A DNA stretch of 64,000 nucleotides. It comes from Azospirillum rugosum. Its GTDB lineage: Bacteria; Pseudomonadota; Alphaproteobacteria; Azospirillales; Azospirillaceae. Position numbers and translations under genes: made by a program. The notes under the pieces were generated by a model. It was not told the DNA's origin and did no database searches. It saw only the letters and a program-made list of their open reading frames with translations. Shown here one piece after another: positions 36,975 to 47,101 of this stretch; position 1 is the first letter of the stretch, and each line of letters begins with the position of its first letter. Where the stretch lies: the NCBI RefSeq assembly GCF_017876155.1, contig NZ_JAGINP010000002.1, positions 248,001-312,000 on the forward strand, read 5' to 3'.

Positions 36975-37601
36975 ATGATCCTGATCGGCCAATACGACAG
37001 CCCCTTCGTCCGGCGCGTGGGCATCGCGCTCCGCCTCTACGGCTTCCCTTTCGAGCACCGGCCCTGGTCCGTGTTCAGCGACGCGGAGAAGGTGGCCGAG
37101 TTCAACCCGCTGCGCCGCGTGCCCACGCTCGTGCTCGATGACGGGGAGGTGCTGATCGAGAGCGGCGCGATTCTCGACCATCTGAACGAACGCGCCGGCC
37201 CGTCGCGCGCCATGATCGCGGACAGCGGCCCGGAGCGGCGGCAGGCCCTGAAGGTCTGCGCGCTGGCCACCGGCTTGGCCGACAAGGCGGTCAGCCTGAT
37301 CTACGAGCGCGCGCTGCACGCCCAGACCTCCGACACCTGGATCGAGCGCTGCACCGCGCAGATCCGCGCCGTGCTCGACGCGCTGGAGGCCGACCGCGCC
37401 GGGCGGGCGGGGCTGTGGTGGTTCGGTGCGTCCATTGGTCACGCCGACATCGCCGTCGCCTGCGCCCTGCGCTTCCTGCGCGACGGGCATCCGGCCTTGC
37501 GCGAGGACGACCGCTGGGAACGGCTGGCCGCGCATCTGGAGCGCTGCGAAGCCCTGGACGTCTTCCGGGAGATCGCGCAGCCTTTTTCACCACCCTCGTG
37601 A
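36975..37601 (+). CDS. Glutathione S-transferase family protein
   Basis: The 208-residue product has a GST N-terminal domain (ILIGQYDSPFVRRVGIALRL, with Ser in YDSPF as the catalytic position; PLRRVPTLVLDDGE; LIESGAILDHL) and a helical C-terminal domain with HADIAVACALRF. It is close to the family of uncharacterised bacterial GSTs in which the second domain is short. GGAGGACCGGCGC lies upstream of the ATG. It is 52 bases after the ArsC-like gene and may share its transcript. Substrate unknown. Confidence 0.9.
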   Translation: MILIGQYDSPFVRRVGIALRLYGFPFEHRPWSVFSDAEKVAEFNPLRRVPTLVLDDGEVLIESGAILDHLNERAGPSRAMIADSGPERRQALKVCALATGLADKAVSLIYERALHAQTSDTWIERCTAQIRAVLDALEADRAGRAGLWWFGASIGHADIAVACALRFLRDGHPALREDDRWERLAAHLERCEALDVFREIAQPFSPPS

Positions 37602-37718
37602 TCATCGGGAAGAAACTACAGTCCTGAAACGAGCCGTTAACGGCTTGCCTTCTAAGAAGACGGAACACCCGCGCGTGCAGCGCGGCATGACCGTCTTCCT
37701 TCGAAGGGGCAGGGCTCC

Positions 37719-40313
37719 TTGGACGCTTCCGGAACCGGCGACCGCCGCCAGGACAGGACCGACCCTCCCGCCGCGCCATCAGGCCGCAGCGCGGTGCCGG
37801 AGCTGTTGCTCGTCCTGCTCGGCGCGGTCGCGGTGGTCGCCCTGCTGGTGCTCGACCGGAGTGACGACGGGCTGGCGCTGCCGATCGGAGTCGTGCTGGC
37901 CGCCATGGCCGCGCTGGCGGTCCTGGCGGTGCGCCGCGCGCACGCCGCTGCGGCGGCGCTGGACCGCTCGGCCCGCCTGCTGCGCGCGGCGAACGAGGAG
38001 CTTGAGGCGAGCCGGCAGCGCTTCCGCGACTTCGCGGAGGCGGCCTCCGACTGGTTCTGGGAAACCGGGGCCGACCACCACTACAGCTACCTGTCCGACC
38101 GCTTGGCCGCGCTGCTTGGCCGCGACCCGCAGCCGGTCTTCGGGACCTCCCTGCTCGACCTCGGTGCGCTGGTTGAGGACTCCCGCAACTGGCTGGAGCA
38201 TCTGGCCGACATCGAGGCCGGGCGCGCCTTCCGCGACCTGGAGGTGATGGTGCGGGACGCCGCCGGCGGGACCCGTGTCTTCCACCTCAGCGCCCAGCCG
38301 GTGCTCGACCGGTCCGGGCGGTTCGCCGGCTACCGCGGCACGGGGATCGACGTCACGGCGGAGACCTTGGCCCGGCGCGACGCCCAGTTCCTCCAGGAGG
38401 TGGTGCACGACGCGCTGGCCAGCATTTCCGAAGGCTTCGTGCTGTTCAGCGCCGACGGGCGGCTGATCCTGTGCAACGACCGCTACCGGCAGGCCTACCC
38501 GAACCTGTCCGACGTGCTGGTGCCGGGGGCGGCCTTCGAGGACATCCTGCGCGCGGCCGCGGAGCGCGGCGCCTACGGCGGCGACGGCTCGGACATGGCC
38601 GCCTGGATCGAGGACCGGCTGAAGCGCCATCTGCTGCACACCGACCCGGTGGACGGCTGCCTGTCCGACGGGCGCTGGTACCGCATCAGCGAGCACGCCA
38701 CCGGTTCCGGCGGCATCGTGAAGATCCTGATGGACATCACCGAGCTGAAACGGCGCGAGGAGGAGCTGGCCGGGCAGACGGAACGGCTGGAGGCGACCGT
38801 CGGCGCGCTCCGCGAGAGCGAGCGCCGCTACCGGCAGCTGGTCGAGCTGGCACCCTACGGGATCGCCATCTGGGACCGCGCCGCCATCCGCTTCGCCAAC
38901 GCCGCCGCGGCCTCCATCCTCGGCGTGGGCGGCGAGGGCGGGCTGGTCGGCCTCGGCATCAGCGCCTTCATCGCGGACGGCGGCCCGGTGGTCGAACGGC
39001 TCGGCCGGGCCGCGGAGGGCGAGGGGCAGCGCGTGGAATGCGAGGTCGTCCGCCCCTCCGGCGAGCGCCGCCACGTGGAGATTGGCGCCTACCCGGCGGT
39101 GTACCAGCGCGCCGCTGCGGTGCTGTTGGTGCTGAACGACGTCACCGACCGCCGGCGGACGGAGGCGGAACTCCAGCGCTCGCAGAAGATGGAGGCGGTC
39201 GGCCGCATGGCCGGCGGCATCGCGCACGAGTTCAACAACATGCTGACCGCCATCGGCGGATTCGCGCGGCTGGCCGAGCGCAGCCCCGGCGACCGGGACC
39301 GCGTGGTGACCTGCGTGCGGGAGATCGCCAAGGCGTCGGACCGGGCGGCGGCGCTGACCGCGCAGCTGCTCGACTTCTCCCGCCGCCGCGCGTCGGACGA
39401 GATGGAGGTGGTGGCGCTGGCGCCGCTGGTGCGCGACCTGCGGGTCTTCCTGAAGCCGCTGATGAGCGCCGGGATCGAGCTCGACCTCCAGATTCTGGAC
39501 GAGGACGCGCACGCCGTCGCCAACCCGGTGACGCTGAACCAGGCGATCCTCAACCTGGCCCTGAACGCCCGCGACGCCATGCCGGAAGGCGGGCGCCTCT
39601 GCGTCTCGCTGGCGGTGGAGATGCCGGACGGCGCCTTCCTGGCGCGGCACAAGGCGCTGGGGCGCGGCCCCTACGCCGTCATCCGCGTCACCGACGAGGG
39701 CGGCGGCGTTCCCGCCGAGATCCGCGACCGCATCTGGGAGCCCTTCTTCACGACGAAGGAGCCGGGGAAAGGAACCGGCCTCGGCCTCTGGATGGTCTAC
39801 GGCACCGCGCAGCAGGCCGGCGGGGCCGCGGAGATGGAGGCCCGGCCGGACGGGCGCGGCAGCGTCTTCTCCATCCATCTCCCGGCGGTGGGCGCGCCCG
39901 ACGTCCGCGCGGGCGACGACGTCACCGTTCGTCTGGGCGAGGGCGACGGCGCGTCGATCCTGCTGGTGGACGACGAGGATTCGGTCCGCGCCTACCTGAA
40001 GCTGGTGCTGGAGGAGGCCGGCTGCACCGTCACCGAGGCTGCCGACGGGCTGGAGGCGCTGGAGCGCTGGGACGAGTGCGGCGGCCTGTTCGACGCTGTC
40101 GTCACCGACGTGTCGATGCCGCGCATGAACGGGCCGGAGCTTGCCCGGAACCTGGAGGAACGCAACCCCGACCTGCGCGCCCTCTTCCTGACCGGCTACG
40201 CCTCCCGCGGGACGGCGGCGGATCTCACCGCACAGCCGGGGCGGCGGATCCTGATGAAGCCGGTCGCGCCGGAGCGGCTGGTCCAGGCCATCCGCGACCT
40301 GCTGGCGGACTGA
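37719..40313 (+). CDS. Hybrid PAS histidine kinase with C-terminal receiver
   Basis: Membrane-attached sensor kinase of 864 residues. Two hydrophobic segments lie at about residues 26-45 and 53-72, followed by three PAS-like regions (roughly 100-215, 225-345 and 365-475). The dimerisation domain has the phosphorylated His503 ([10 protein letters not shown]). The ATPase domain shows its N-box [15 protein letters not shown]1 DEGGGVP, F-box WEPFFTTKE and G2 GTGLGL. A receiver follows with acidic DDED at 751-754, phospho-acceptor Asp797 and Lys847. The start appears to be TTG 37719, with GGGG/AGGG upstream. The receiver protein gene begins 19 bases after the stop, so the two are a unit. Confidence 0.93.
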   Translation: MDASGTGDRRQDRTDPPAAPSGRSAVPELLLVLLGAVAVVALLVLDRSDDGLALPIGVVLAAMAALAVLAVRRAHAAAAALDRSARLLRAANEELEASRQRFRDFAEAASDWFWETGADHHYSYLSDRLAALLGRDPQPVFGTSLLDLGALVEDSRNWLEHLADIEAGRAFRDLEVMVRDAAGGTRVFHLSAQPVLDRSGRFAGYRGTGIDVTAETLARRDAQFLQEVVHDALASISEGFVLFSADGRLILCNDRYRQAYPNLSDVLVPGAAFEDILRAAAERGAYGGDGSDMAAWIEDRLKRHLLHTDPVDGCLSDGRWYRISEHATGSGGIVKILMDITELKRREEELAGQTERLEATVGALRESERRYRQLVELAPYGIAIWDRAAIRFANAAAASILGVGGEGGLVGLGISAFIADGGPVVERLGRAAEGEGQRVECEVVRPSGERRHVEIGAYPAVYQRAAAVLLVLNDVTDRRRTEAELQRSQKMEAVGRMAGGIAHEFNNMLTAIGGFARLAERSPGDRDRVVTCVREIAKASDRAAALTAQLLDFSRRRASDEMEVVALAPLVRDLRVFLKPLMSAGIELDLQILDEDAHAVANPVTLNQAILNLALNARDAMPEGGRLCVSLAVEMPDGAFLARHKALGRGPYAVIRVTDEGGGVPAEIRDRIWEPFFTTKEPGKGTGLGLWMVYGTAQQAGGAAEMEARPDGRGSVFSIHLPAVGAPDVRAGDDVTVRLGEGDGASILLVDDEDSVRAYLKLVLEEAGCTVTEAADGLEALERWDECGGLFDAVVTDVSMPRMNGPELARNLEERNPDLRALFLTGYASRGTAADLTAQPGRRILMKPVAPERLVQAIRDLLAD

Positions 40314-40332
40314 AGGCGGGGGAGCGGCGACA

Positions 40333-42228
40333 ATGACAGCGGCACCCACGACGGCAGAGCTCGCACCCCTGGACGCGGTGCATGCGGATCTCGACGGCGG
40401 GGCGGACCTGGCCGTCTGCCGCGAACCCGACGAGTTCTACTCGGCGCAGGCACGGGACACGATCGGCCGTTACTGCCAGCGCTTCTTCGACGAGAACGCC
40501 CTGACGCCGACCGAACTGCTCCATTCGCCCAAACATCAGCAGAGCCTGTCCAACACGCCGACCTTCGTCGCCATCCTCCAGCAGGCGGAACGGGCGATGG
40601 ACCGCAAGGGCGCGCTGACCGCGCTGGTCAACGAGGTGGCCCGCCTGACACGGGAACGGCTGAAGGACGCCCTGCCGCCGGACCTGACGCCCGCCACCTA
40701 CGCCGCCACGGTGGCCCGCCTGACCGGCGGGAAGGACAGCTTCAGCGGCCGTTTCCGGGTGGACGCGGCCCTGACCACCCACCTGTACCAAGGGCGCAGC
40801 TTCGCCGAGAAGGCGCGGCTTCTGCTCGACCTCGGCGGAGATCTGGAGGACGCGGACGCGCTCGCCCCCATCGACCGGCTGCTGGGAGAGATTGTCCGCA
40901 GCGACAGCGGCACGGCCTCCTGCGCGCAGGATGCGCCCTTCGCCGACCTCGTGGACATGATCGTCACCCTGATCGTCGGGGACCGCACCCTGCCCGACAC
41001 CGCACCCCCGGTGCTGGCGGGGCTGGAGCGGCTGATCCGGCGCACGGCGATGCCGGCCCTGTGCGACGGCCTGATCGTCGCGCTGCGGCGGGAGCTTGCC
41101 AAGCCCAACCGCTTCACCATCACCAGCTCCGGCGACCTGTTCGGGATCGAGGCGGTGCAGCGGGAGATCATGGCGCTCAGCCAGCTCGCGCAGCGGCTGC
41201 GCACGGGCGAGGGCTATTTCGGGGGCGCGCGGACCGAGGCGGCCCTCCAGCGGCGGACCGCGCTTCTGGTCAACGAGGACACGCTGCCGGAGATCACCAA
41301 GGGACGGAGCCTGATGCAGAAGCTCCGCATCCTGTTCGTCCTCCAGAAGATGCCCCTGTCGCCCAGCGCGGCCCGCGCCGTCAACGGCTATGTGCGGCAA
41401 TTCTTCGACGGCCGCGACTTCGCCGGACGCCTGCTCGACTGCTGGAAGGAGCGGCACGACAAGCTGAAGGGTCTGGGCGAGGTGCAGAAGCTCGTCCTCG
41501 ACAGCGACTTCGCGGAGGACGACCGCGACGCCATGGCGCAGCAGGTGGACGAGATCCAGAACGCCTTCATCCGCACCCAGCGCCTGCTCGGCCCCCTCCA
41601 GGCCAAGGAGGAGCCCAACCCAGACCTCGTCCTGGACATGGTCCGGCTGGCCGGGGAAGGGGCCTTCTGCACGGGCAAGAGCCGGGCGGCGGTCGCCAAG
41701 GCGCTGTATCGGCAGGTCCACCGCCCGCGCTTCGTGCGGTCCTTCCTGCTCGGCGCGGCGGGGGGCAAGGAACGGTCGGCGCGCGCCTCCTGGCTGCGCG
41801 GGGCGCTGGCGGAGGTCGGCGTGCCCTTCATCGACCTGGGCAGCCTGCGCGCGCTCGTGGTCGACGACGAGGAGGGGCCGCGCCGCTTCGTCGCGTCGGT
41901 GCTGCAGGATCTCGGCATCGGTCGCATCGACACGGCGGCCGACGGGCAGGACGCGCTCGACCGGCTGGCCGCGCCGGACGCCCGCTTCGACCTGATCGTC
42001 TGCGACTGGATGATGCCGAAGGCCAGCGGGCTCGACGTGCTGAAGCGCGTTCGCGAATCCCGTCCCGACCTGCCGTTCCTGATGGTCACGGCACTCGCCA
42101 CGCTGAAGGCGGTGCAGCGCGCGCTCGCCTTCAACGTCAGCGCCTACATCGCCAAGCCCTTCACGCCGGAGCAGCTGGAGGACAAGGTGTTCCTGGTGCT
42201 GACCCAGAAGGGGACGCCTGGCGCGTGA
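40333..42228 (+). CDS. Receiver-domain protein with large uncharacterised N-terminal domain
   Basis: The 631-residue product has a receiver only at its C-terminus (about residues 505-625): Asp511-Asp512, phospho-acceptor Asp558 in CDWMMP, switch Thr in MVTA, and Lys608 in AKPF. The first 500 residues are mostly helical and match no family that I recognise. They contain short charged stretches such as ITKGRSLMQKLRILFVLQKM, and few cysteines or glycine loops. It is the likely phosphorelay partner of the hybrid kinase 19 bases upstream. GGGGGAGCGGCGAC precedes the ATG. Output is unknown. Confidence 0.88.
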   Translation: MTAAPTTAELAPLDAVHADLDGGADLAVCREPDEFYSAQARDTIGRYCQRFFDENALTPTELLHSPKHQQSLSNTPTFVAILQQAERAMDRKGALTALVNEVARLTRERLKDALPPDLTPATYAATVARLTGGKDSFSGRFRVDAALTTHLYQGRSFAEKARLLLDLGGDLEDADALAPIDRLLGEIVRSDSGTASCAQDAPFADLVDMIVTLIVGDRTLPDTAPPVLAGLERLIRRTAMPALCDGLIVALRRELAKPNRFTITSSGDLFGIEAVQREIMALSQLAQRLRTGEGYFGGARTEAALQRRTALLVNEDTLPEITKGRSLMQKLRILFVLQKMPLSPSAARAVNGYVRQFFDGRDFAGRLLDCWKERHDKLKGLGEVQKLVLDSDFAEDDRDAMAQQVDEIQNAFIRTQRLLGPLQAKEEPNPDLVLDMVRLAGEGAFCTGKSRAAVAKALYRQVHRPRFVRSFLLGAAGGKERSARASWLRGALAEVGVPFIDLGSLRALVVDDEEGPRRFVASVLQDLGIGRIDTAADGQDALDRLAAPDARFDLIVCDWMMPKASGLDVLKRVRESRPDLPFLMVTALATLKAVQRALAFNVSAYIAKPFTPEQLEDKVFLVLTQKGTPGA

Positions 42229-42322
42229 TCGGCGCGCGGAAGTGGCTTTGAAAGATGCAACGCGCGCCACGCGGGTGTTAGAAACGGCATATTGATCGGC
42301 CGCCTTGACTCAGGAAGACGCC

Positions 42323-43063
42323 ATGGACCCGCATTCGGAATTGACGCAGCCGGAACTGCCCGCCTTCCGGATCGACTGGGGGCTCCAGGGCCTGCTGCGG
42401 CTGGTCGACAGCTGCGACTTCCGGACGGTGCTCGACATCGGGTCGGGCGGCGGCGACCATGCCCGGCTGCTCCGCCATCTGGGCAAGAGCGTGGTGACCA
42501 TCGACCTGCACCGCGACGCCGACATCCAGGCCGACTTCATGCAGGCCGACATCGACGAGACCTTCGACGTGGTCTGGTGTTCCCACGTGCTGGAGCACCA
42601 GAGGAACGTCGGGGCCTTTCTGGAGAAGGTGAAGCGGTGCATCGCGCCCGGCGGGATTCTCGCGATCAGCGTCCCCATCCACCCGCCGGACCGCATGGTC
42701 GCCGGGCACGTGACCGCGTGGAACCCCTGGCTTCTTTGCTACAACCTCGTCCTGGCGGGCTTCGACTGCTCCCAGGCGCGGTATACGACAACCGTGGATC
42801 TGAGCCTTCTCGTGCAGAGCCGGTCGGCCAGCGGCGGGGACGTCCTCCAGCCCGCGGGCAGCGGCGCCGATCTCGATCCGGCGGCCGGGGGCGATCCCCT
42901 GTCGCCGCTGGGCCCGTTCTTTCCCTTCCCGGTGCAGCAAGGCGGCGACGCGCCGCCGTCGGAGTGCGGTTGGGGCAGCCTGGATTACCGGATGCCCGCC
43001 GGCGTCCCTCCGTTTCGGCTGTTCAGCCGCTTCCTGCCGGCGGAGGGATTGCTGATCCGCTGA
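42323..43063 (+). CDS. SAM-dependent methyltransferase (class I)
   Basis: The 246-residue product is a Rossmann-fold methyltransferase: motif I TVLDIGSGGGDH, the acidic end of motif II in VTIDLHRD, motif post-II QADFMQADID, motif IV FDVVWCSHVLEH, and motif VI PGGILAISVP. The C-terminal 70 residues are Gly/Pro-rich and unlike the family core. Substrate unknown; the WCSHVLEH-type pattern is common in enzymes acting on lipid or sugar chains. The start was set at ATG 42323, with CAGGAAGACGCC upstream; a TTG at 42305 is the alternative. The gene is convergent with the next. Confidence 0.85.
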   Translation: MDPHSELTQPELPAFRIDWGLQGLLRLVDSCDFRTVLDIGSGGGDHARLLRHLGKSVVTIDLHRDADIQADFMQADIDETFDVVWCSHVLEHQRNVGAFLEKVKRCIAPGGILAISVPIHPPDRMVAGHVTAWNPWLLCYNLVLAGFDCSQARYTTTVDLSLLVQSRSASGGDVLQPAGSGADLDPAAGGDPLSPLGPFFPFPVQQGGDAPPSECGWGSLDYRMPAGVPPFRLFSRFLPAEGLLIR

Positions 43064-43095
43064 GCAAGGCGCTCTGGGCGCAGCGCGCGGCAGCC

Positions 43096-43917
43096 TCAAT
43101 CCGCCGCCGCGCGCTGTCCCCGATGCGCCACGGTCGTTTCGACCCAGCCGGCGACGTGGCGCGCCACCGTCTCCCAGCCCTGCTCCAGCATCATGGCGTG
43201 GCCCATGCCGGGGAAGAAGACGGGCTCCGTCCGGAAGGCGCGGGCGGTGGCGCGCACTTGGTCGGCGGGGAACAGCAGGTCGTGCCCGGCGCCCAGGACC
43301 GCGACGGGGATGCTGCGGTCGGGCAGGGGCGGGAAGGGGATCCAGCCGCCGATGTCCATCAGGACGCGGCGCGACTCCTCCTGGAGGTAGGGCTCGTAGC
43401 GGCGCGCCTCCTCCGCCGGCATGGCGTCGGAGAACATGGCGCGGCGCACCGCTTCCGGGTCGATGGCCTTCGCCCCGAAGGTCATCAGCATGCCCATCTG
43501 CTGGAACACGTAAGGATTGCGCCAGGCGAGCCCGACGGTCGATTCCCACAGCCCGTGCGGCGGGGCGGAGGCCATCAGCACCGCGCCGGGAAGCTTGCGG
43601 CGCAGCAGCGCCCGTTGGACCACCATGCCGCCCATGGAATGGCCGATCAGCACCGGCGGCGCCGGGCAGCGCTCCACGGCGGCCAGCACGTCGTCGACGA
43701 AGTCCGCAATGCCGAAGCTGTGCAGGCGGTCGCGCCCCGGGCTGCCGCCATGGCCGCGCAGGGACACGGCGTAGGCTTCCCAGCCCTGCTCGGCGAACCA
43801 GGGCAGGAACTTCTCCTGCCAAATCCAGGCGCCGGAGAAGGCGCCGTGGACGAACAGCAGGGGCACGGGTCGGGCCGGGCCGGAGGGCTTCCGGTGGAGA
43901 ATTTCGAGCTGTGGCAT
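43096..43917 (-). CDS. Alpha/beta hydrolase
   Basis: The 273-residue product has the nucleophile in PVLIGHSMGGMVV, the oxyanion region in LFVHGAFSGAWIW, the RGHGGSPGRDRL loop, an acid candidate in LGAGHDLLFPADQ and the catalytic His in FPGMGHAMMLE. The layout (HGAFSGAW and GHSMGG) is that of a lipase or esterase of the AB-hydrolase-1 family. Its substrate is unknown. The start ATG is at 43917 and the gene lies between a methyltransferase gene and a hydrolase-like gene on the same strand, separated by a tandem repeat. Confidence 0.88.
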   Translation of the reverse strand: MPQLEILHRKPSGPARPVPLLFVHGAFSGAWIWQEKFLPWFAEQGWEAYAVSLRGHGGSPGRDRLHSFGIADFVDDVLAAVERCPAPPVLIGHSMGGMVVQRALLRRKLPGAVLMASAPPHGLWESTVGLAWRNPYVFQQMGMLMTFGAKAIDPEAVRRAMFSDAMPAEEARRYEPYLQEESRRVLMDIGGWIPFPPLPDRSIPVAVLGAGHDLLFPADQVRATARAFRTEPVFFPGMGHAMMLEQGWETVARHVAGWVETTVAHRGQRAAAD

Positions 43918-43942
43918 GGATCATCCGGTCGGGAGAAGGCCA

Positions 43943-43991
43943 GCGGCGGCAAACGCCGCCCAAGACCCAGGCGGCGGCAAACGCCGCCCAA
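43943..43991. repeat. Tandem GC-rich 21-base repeat between two hydrolase genes
   Basis: GCGGCGGCAAACGCCGCCCAA occurs at 43943-43963 and again at 43971-43991, with a 7-base gap. Each unit is itself a GGCGGC-AAAC-GCCGCC type hairpin. The two hairpins follow the end of the downstream hydrolase-like gene on the minus strand and could end or stabilise that transcript. Confidence 0.75.
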
Positions 43992-43994
43992 AAC

Positions 43995-44693
43995 CTATGT
44001 CCGAACGGTGCCCCCGTCCACCCGCGCCCAGTCGTTGCCTGCCTTGAGCAAATGGCTGTCGAACCAGCTCCGCGCGGAGTCCGCGACCATGTCGAGCTTT
44101 CCCGGCTCCTCGAACAGGCGCCCCGCGCCGGGCACGACCTCCAGCGCCTTGACGCAGTGCAGGCGCGCGAAGGCGTCGCTGTTGAGATCCAGCGCCGGGG
44201 CGTCCTTGCTGCCGACGATCAGCAGCGTGGGCGCCGTCACACCGTCCAGCCACGCCTCGGCCAGATCGGGACGTCCGCCGCGGCAGACGACCGCGCCGAT
44301 GCCGTCATGCTCGGCCGCGCGGCCGGCGGCGATCAGCGCCGTGGCGGCGCCGGTGGCCCCGCCGAAAAATCCGACGGGCTTCTGTTCGACGGCCGTTTCC
44401 GACCGCAGGAAGCGCGTGGCCTGGAGCAGCCTCTCGGCGAGGCGATGGACGTCGAAGTCGTTGGCGGGGTCGGCCTTCTCCTCCTCCGTCAGCAGATCCA
44501 TGAGAAGCGTGGCGTAGCCGGCCTCCCGCAGCTTGGCGGCGACATGGAGGTTGCGCGGGCTCTGGCGGCCGCTGTTGATCCCGATGCCGTGGGCGAACAG
44601 GACGGCGGCGGTAAACCCGTCCGGCACGTCCAGGGATCCGGGGAGGTCGAGCGGCGGTATGCGGATGTTCGGTTCGCCTGCCTTCGGATCCAT
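43995..44693 (-). CDS. Dienelactone-hydrolase-like protein lacking the catalytic Ser and His (pseudoenzyme candidate)
   Basis: A 232-residue alpha/beta-hydrolase fold protein: LFAHGIGINSGRQSPRNLHV, MDLLTEEEKADPAND and LLIVGSKDAPALDLN fit the dienelactone-hydrolase-like family. From memory, that family has a GASTGAA nucleophile elbow and an ATHLFEEPG catalytic His. Here the same places read GGATGAA (Ala113 at the nucleophile) and AGRLFEEPG (Arg192 where His is expected); the acid Asp164 is present. The frame is intact. GGGAGGGGGC precedes the ATG at 44693. It could be a non-catalytic binding protein or use another residue. Upstream is a cupin gene, divergent. Confidence 0.78.
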   Translation of the reverse strand: MDPKAGEPNIRIPPLDLPGSLDVPDGFTAAVLFAHGIGINSGRQSPRNLHVAAKLREAGYATLLMDLLTEEEKADPANDFDVHRLAERLLQATRFLRSETAVEQKPVGFFGGATGAATALIAAGRAAEHDGIGAVVCRGGRPDLAEAWLDGVTAPTLLIVGSKDAPALDLNSDAFARLHCVKALEVVPGAGRLFEEPGKLDMVADSARSWFDSHLLKAGNDWARVDGGTVRT

Positions 44694-44813
44694 GCGCGCG
44701 CCCCCTCCCGTTAGGATGTTGGACGGTTCAACAGCCCGGCTGGCCGGTCGGTGCCGCCCCATGTAGTCTTATGCTCAAGATAGGAACTGAACCTGCGTGA
44801 AGGGAGACGCCTC

Positions 44814-45290
44814 TTGTCCACGGAAAGCCCGCTTCCCCCCGTTCTCGATCCGGCGACGCTGGAGGCGAAGACCGGCGCCAGCACCTACCCCGAACCGTTC
44901 CTCGCCGCGGTCGCCGGCCGCACGCGCAAGCGGCTCGGCAATCCGCTCGGCCTGACCCGCTTCGGCGTGAACCTGACGCGGCTCGATCCCGGCTCGGCCT
45001 CGGCGCTCCGTCATTGGCACACGAACCAGGACGAGTTCGTCTATGTGCTGGAAGGGGAATTGACGCTGGTCACCGACGCGGGGGAGACGGTGCTGCGTCC
45101 GGGCATGTGCGCAGGCTTCCCGTCGGGCCGGCCGGACGGTCACCATCTGGTCAACCGGTCCGGCGCGCCCGCGGTCTACCTGGAAGTCGGCGACCGCGCA
45201 CCGGGAGACGACGCCTTCTATCCGGACGAAGACCTCGTCTACCGCGGCGACGAGAACCGCTACTACCACCGCGACGGTACGCCGTGGTGA
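44814..45290 (+). CDS. Cupin-domain protein
   Basis: The 158-residue product has a single cupin barrel: motif 1 HWHTNQDEFVYVLEGEL (two His and one Glu as metal ligands) and motif 2 PGMCAGFPSGRPDGHHL with its His. Flanking features are the N-terminal TYPEPF and the C-terminal YPDEDLVYRGDEN. This is the layout of uncharacterised cupins often placed next to sugar or transport genes. The start is TTG 44814 with AGGGAG seven bases upstream. The gene is convergent with the UDP-glucuronate decarboxylase gene 7 bases away. Confidence 0.85.
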   Translation: MSTESPLPPVLDPATLEAKTGASTYPEPFLAAVAGRTRKRLGNPLGLTRFGVNLTRLDPGSASALRHWHTNQDEFVYVLEGELTLVTDAGETVLRPGMCAGFPSGRPDGHHLVNRSGAPAVYLEVGDRAPGDDAFYPDEDLVYRGDENRYYHRDGTPW

Positions 45291-45297
45291 AGGCCGG

Positions 45298-46272
<975 letters not shown>

Positions 46273-46291
46273 GGTGTTCCTCGCTGTTGAC

Positions 46292-46356
46292 GGCGGTCGT
46301 TCGACCGCCCGGTGGCTTTTCAAAGACGGTCGTTGACCGTCCGATGGTCGTCCATC
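46292..46356 (-). other. Three tandem hairpins in the UDP-glucuronate decarboxylase leader region
   Basis: Three short palindromes, each containing GGTCGT on the plus strand: GGCGGTCG-TT-CGACCGCC (46292-46309), GACGGTC-GTT-GACCGTC (46325-46341) and GATGG-TCGT-CCATC (46343-46356). They lie 20-84 bases before the GTG start and could form a folded mRNA leader or a set of operator half-sites. The rest of the 289-base gap to cobU shows no recognisable element. Confidence 0.5.
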
Positions 46357-46561
46357 CGTTGGTGTCTTTCCCGATCGCGATCCCACCGGGGGCTCGACCG
46401 GGCGTGCATGCGCAACGCCCGGATGAATCCAATGTTCATCTCTCCTTTCGGCATATCCCATCTGCACCGGACCATTTGGCCGCCGCACGGAAGGCGGTTT
46501 GCAAGGGAAGGGCTTTTGCGCTAACCATCCGGCCTTTGCAGCCACGGGGTGCGCCATCGTT

Positions 46562-47101
46562 ATGAGCACCGGCACCATGAGCACCGACCTCACCTTGGTC
46601 CTGGGCGGCGCCCGGTCCGGCAAGAGCCGCCATGCGGAATCGCTCATCGCCGCCGCGCCCGGCCCGCGCGTCTACATCGCCACCGCGCAAATCTGGGACG
46701 AGGAGATGGCCGACCGCGTGGCCCGCCACCAACAGGACCGCGGCCCCGGCTGGACCACGGTGGAGGAGCCGCTGGACCTGCCCGGAACCTTGCGCCGGCA
46801 CGCCGTGCCGGGCACCAACGTGCTCGTGGATTGCCTGACGCTCTGGCTGTCGAACCTGATGATGGCGGACGCCGACATCCCCGCCCGCTCCGCGCAGCTG
46901 CTGGAGACTCTGGCCGCGGTCGAGGGGCGGGTGGTGCTGGTGTCGAACGAGGTCGGGCTGGGCATCGTGCCGGACAACGCGCTGGCCCGCCGCTTCCGCG
47001 ACCACGCGGGGCGCCTGCACCAGGACGTGGCGGCGCTGGCCGGCCGGGTGGTCTTCGTCGCCGCCGGGCTGCCCATGGTGCTGAAAGGGGAGAGACCATG
47101 A
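46562..47101 (+). CDS. cobU: Adenosylcobinamide kinase / adenosylcobinamide-phosphate guanylyltransferase
   Basis: Bifunctional enzyme that phosphorylates adenosylcobinamide and adds GMP, activating it for the nucleotide loop of B12. The roughly 179-residue product has the P-loop GGARSGKS, the active-site His in [21 protein letters not shown] (Walker-B-like) and [14 protein letters not shown]. The start was set at ATG 46562; a second in-frame ATG is 15 bases on, and neither has a strong ribosome-binding site. It overlaps cobO by four bases, so the two are coupled. No B12 riboswitch was found in the 289-base gap upstream. Confidence 0.93.
   Translation: MSTGTMSTDLTLVLGGARSGKSRHAESLIAAAPGPRVYIATAQIWDEEMADRVARHQQDRGPGWTTVEEPLDLPGTLRRHAVPGTNVLVDCLTLWLSNLMMADADIPARSAQLLETLAAVEGRVVLVSNEVGLGIVPDNALARRFRDHAGRLHQDVAALAGRVVFVAAGLPMVLKGERP

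Noticed and set aside
37779..40349. An 856-codon minus-strand frame opposite the hybrid kinase gene
   Set aside because: The plus-strand gene has complete kinase and receiver motifs; the antisense product has no recognisable domain.
46273..46561. Possible cobalamin riboswitch upstream of cobU
   Set aside because: No B12 box or the conserved GCCACTG-type core was found by eye; the short hairpins there face the opposite gene.
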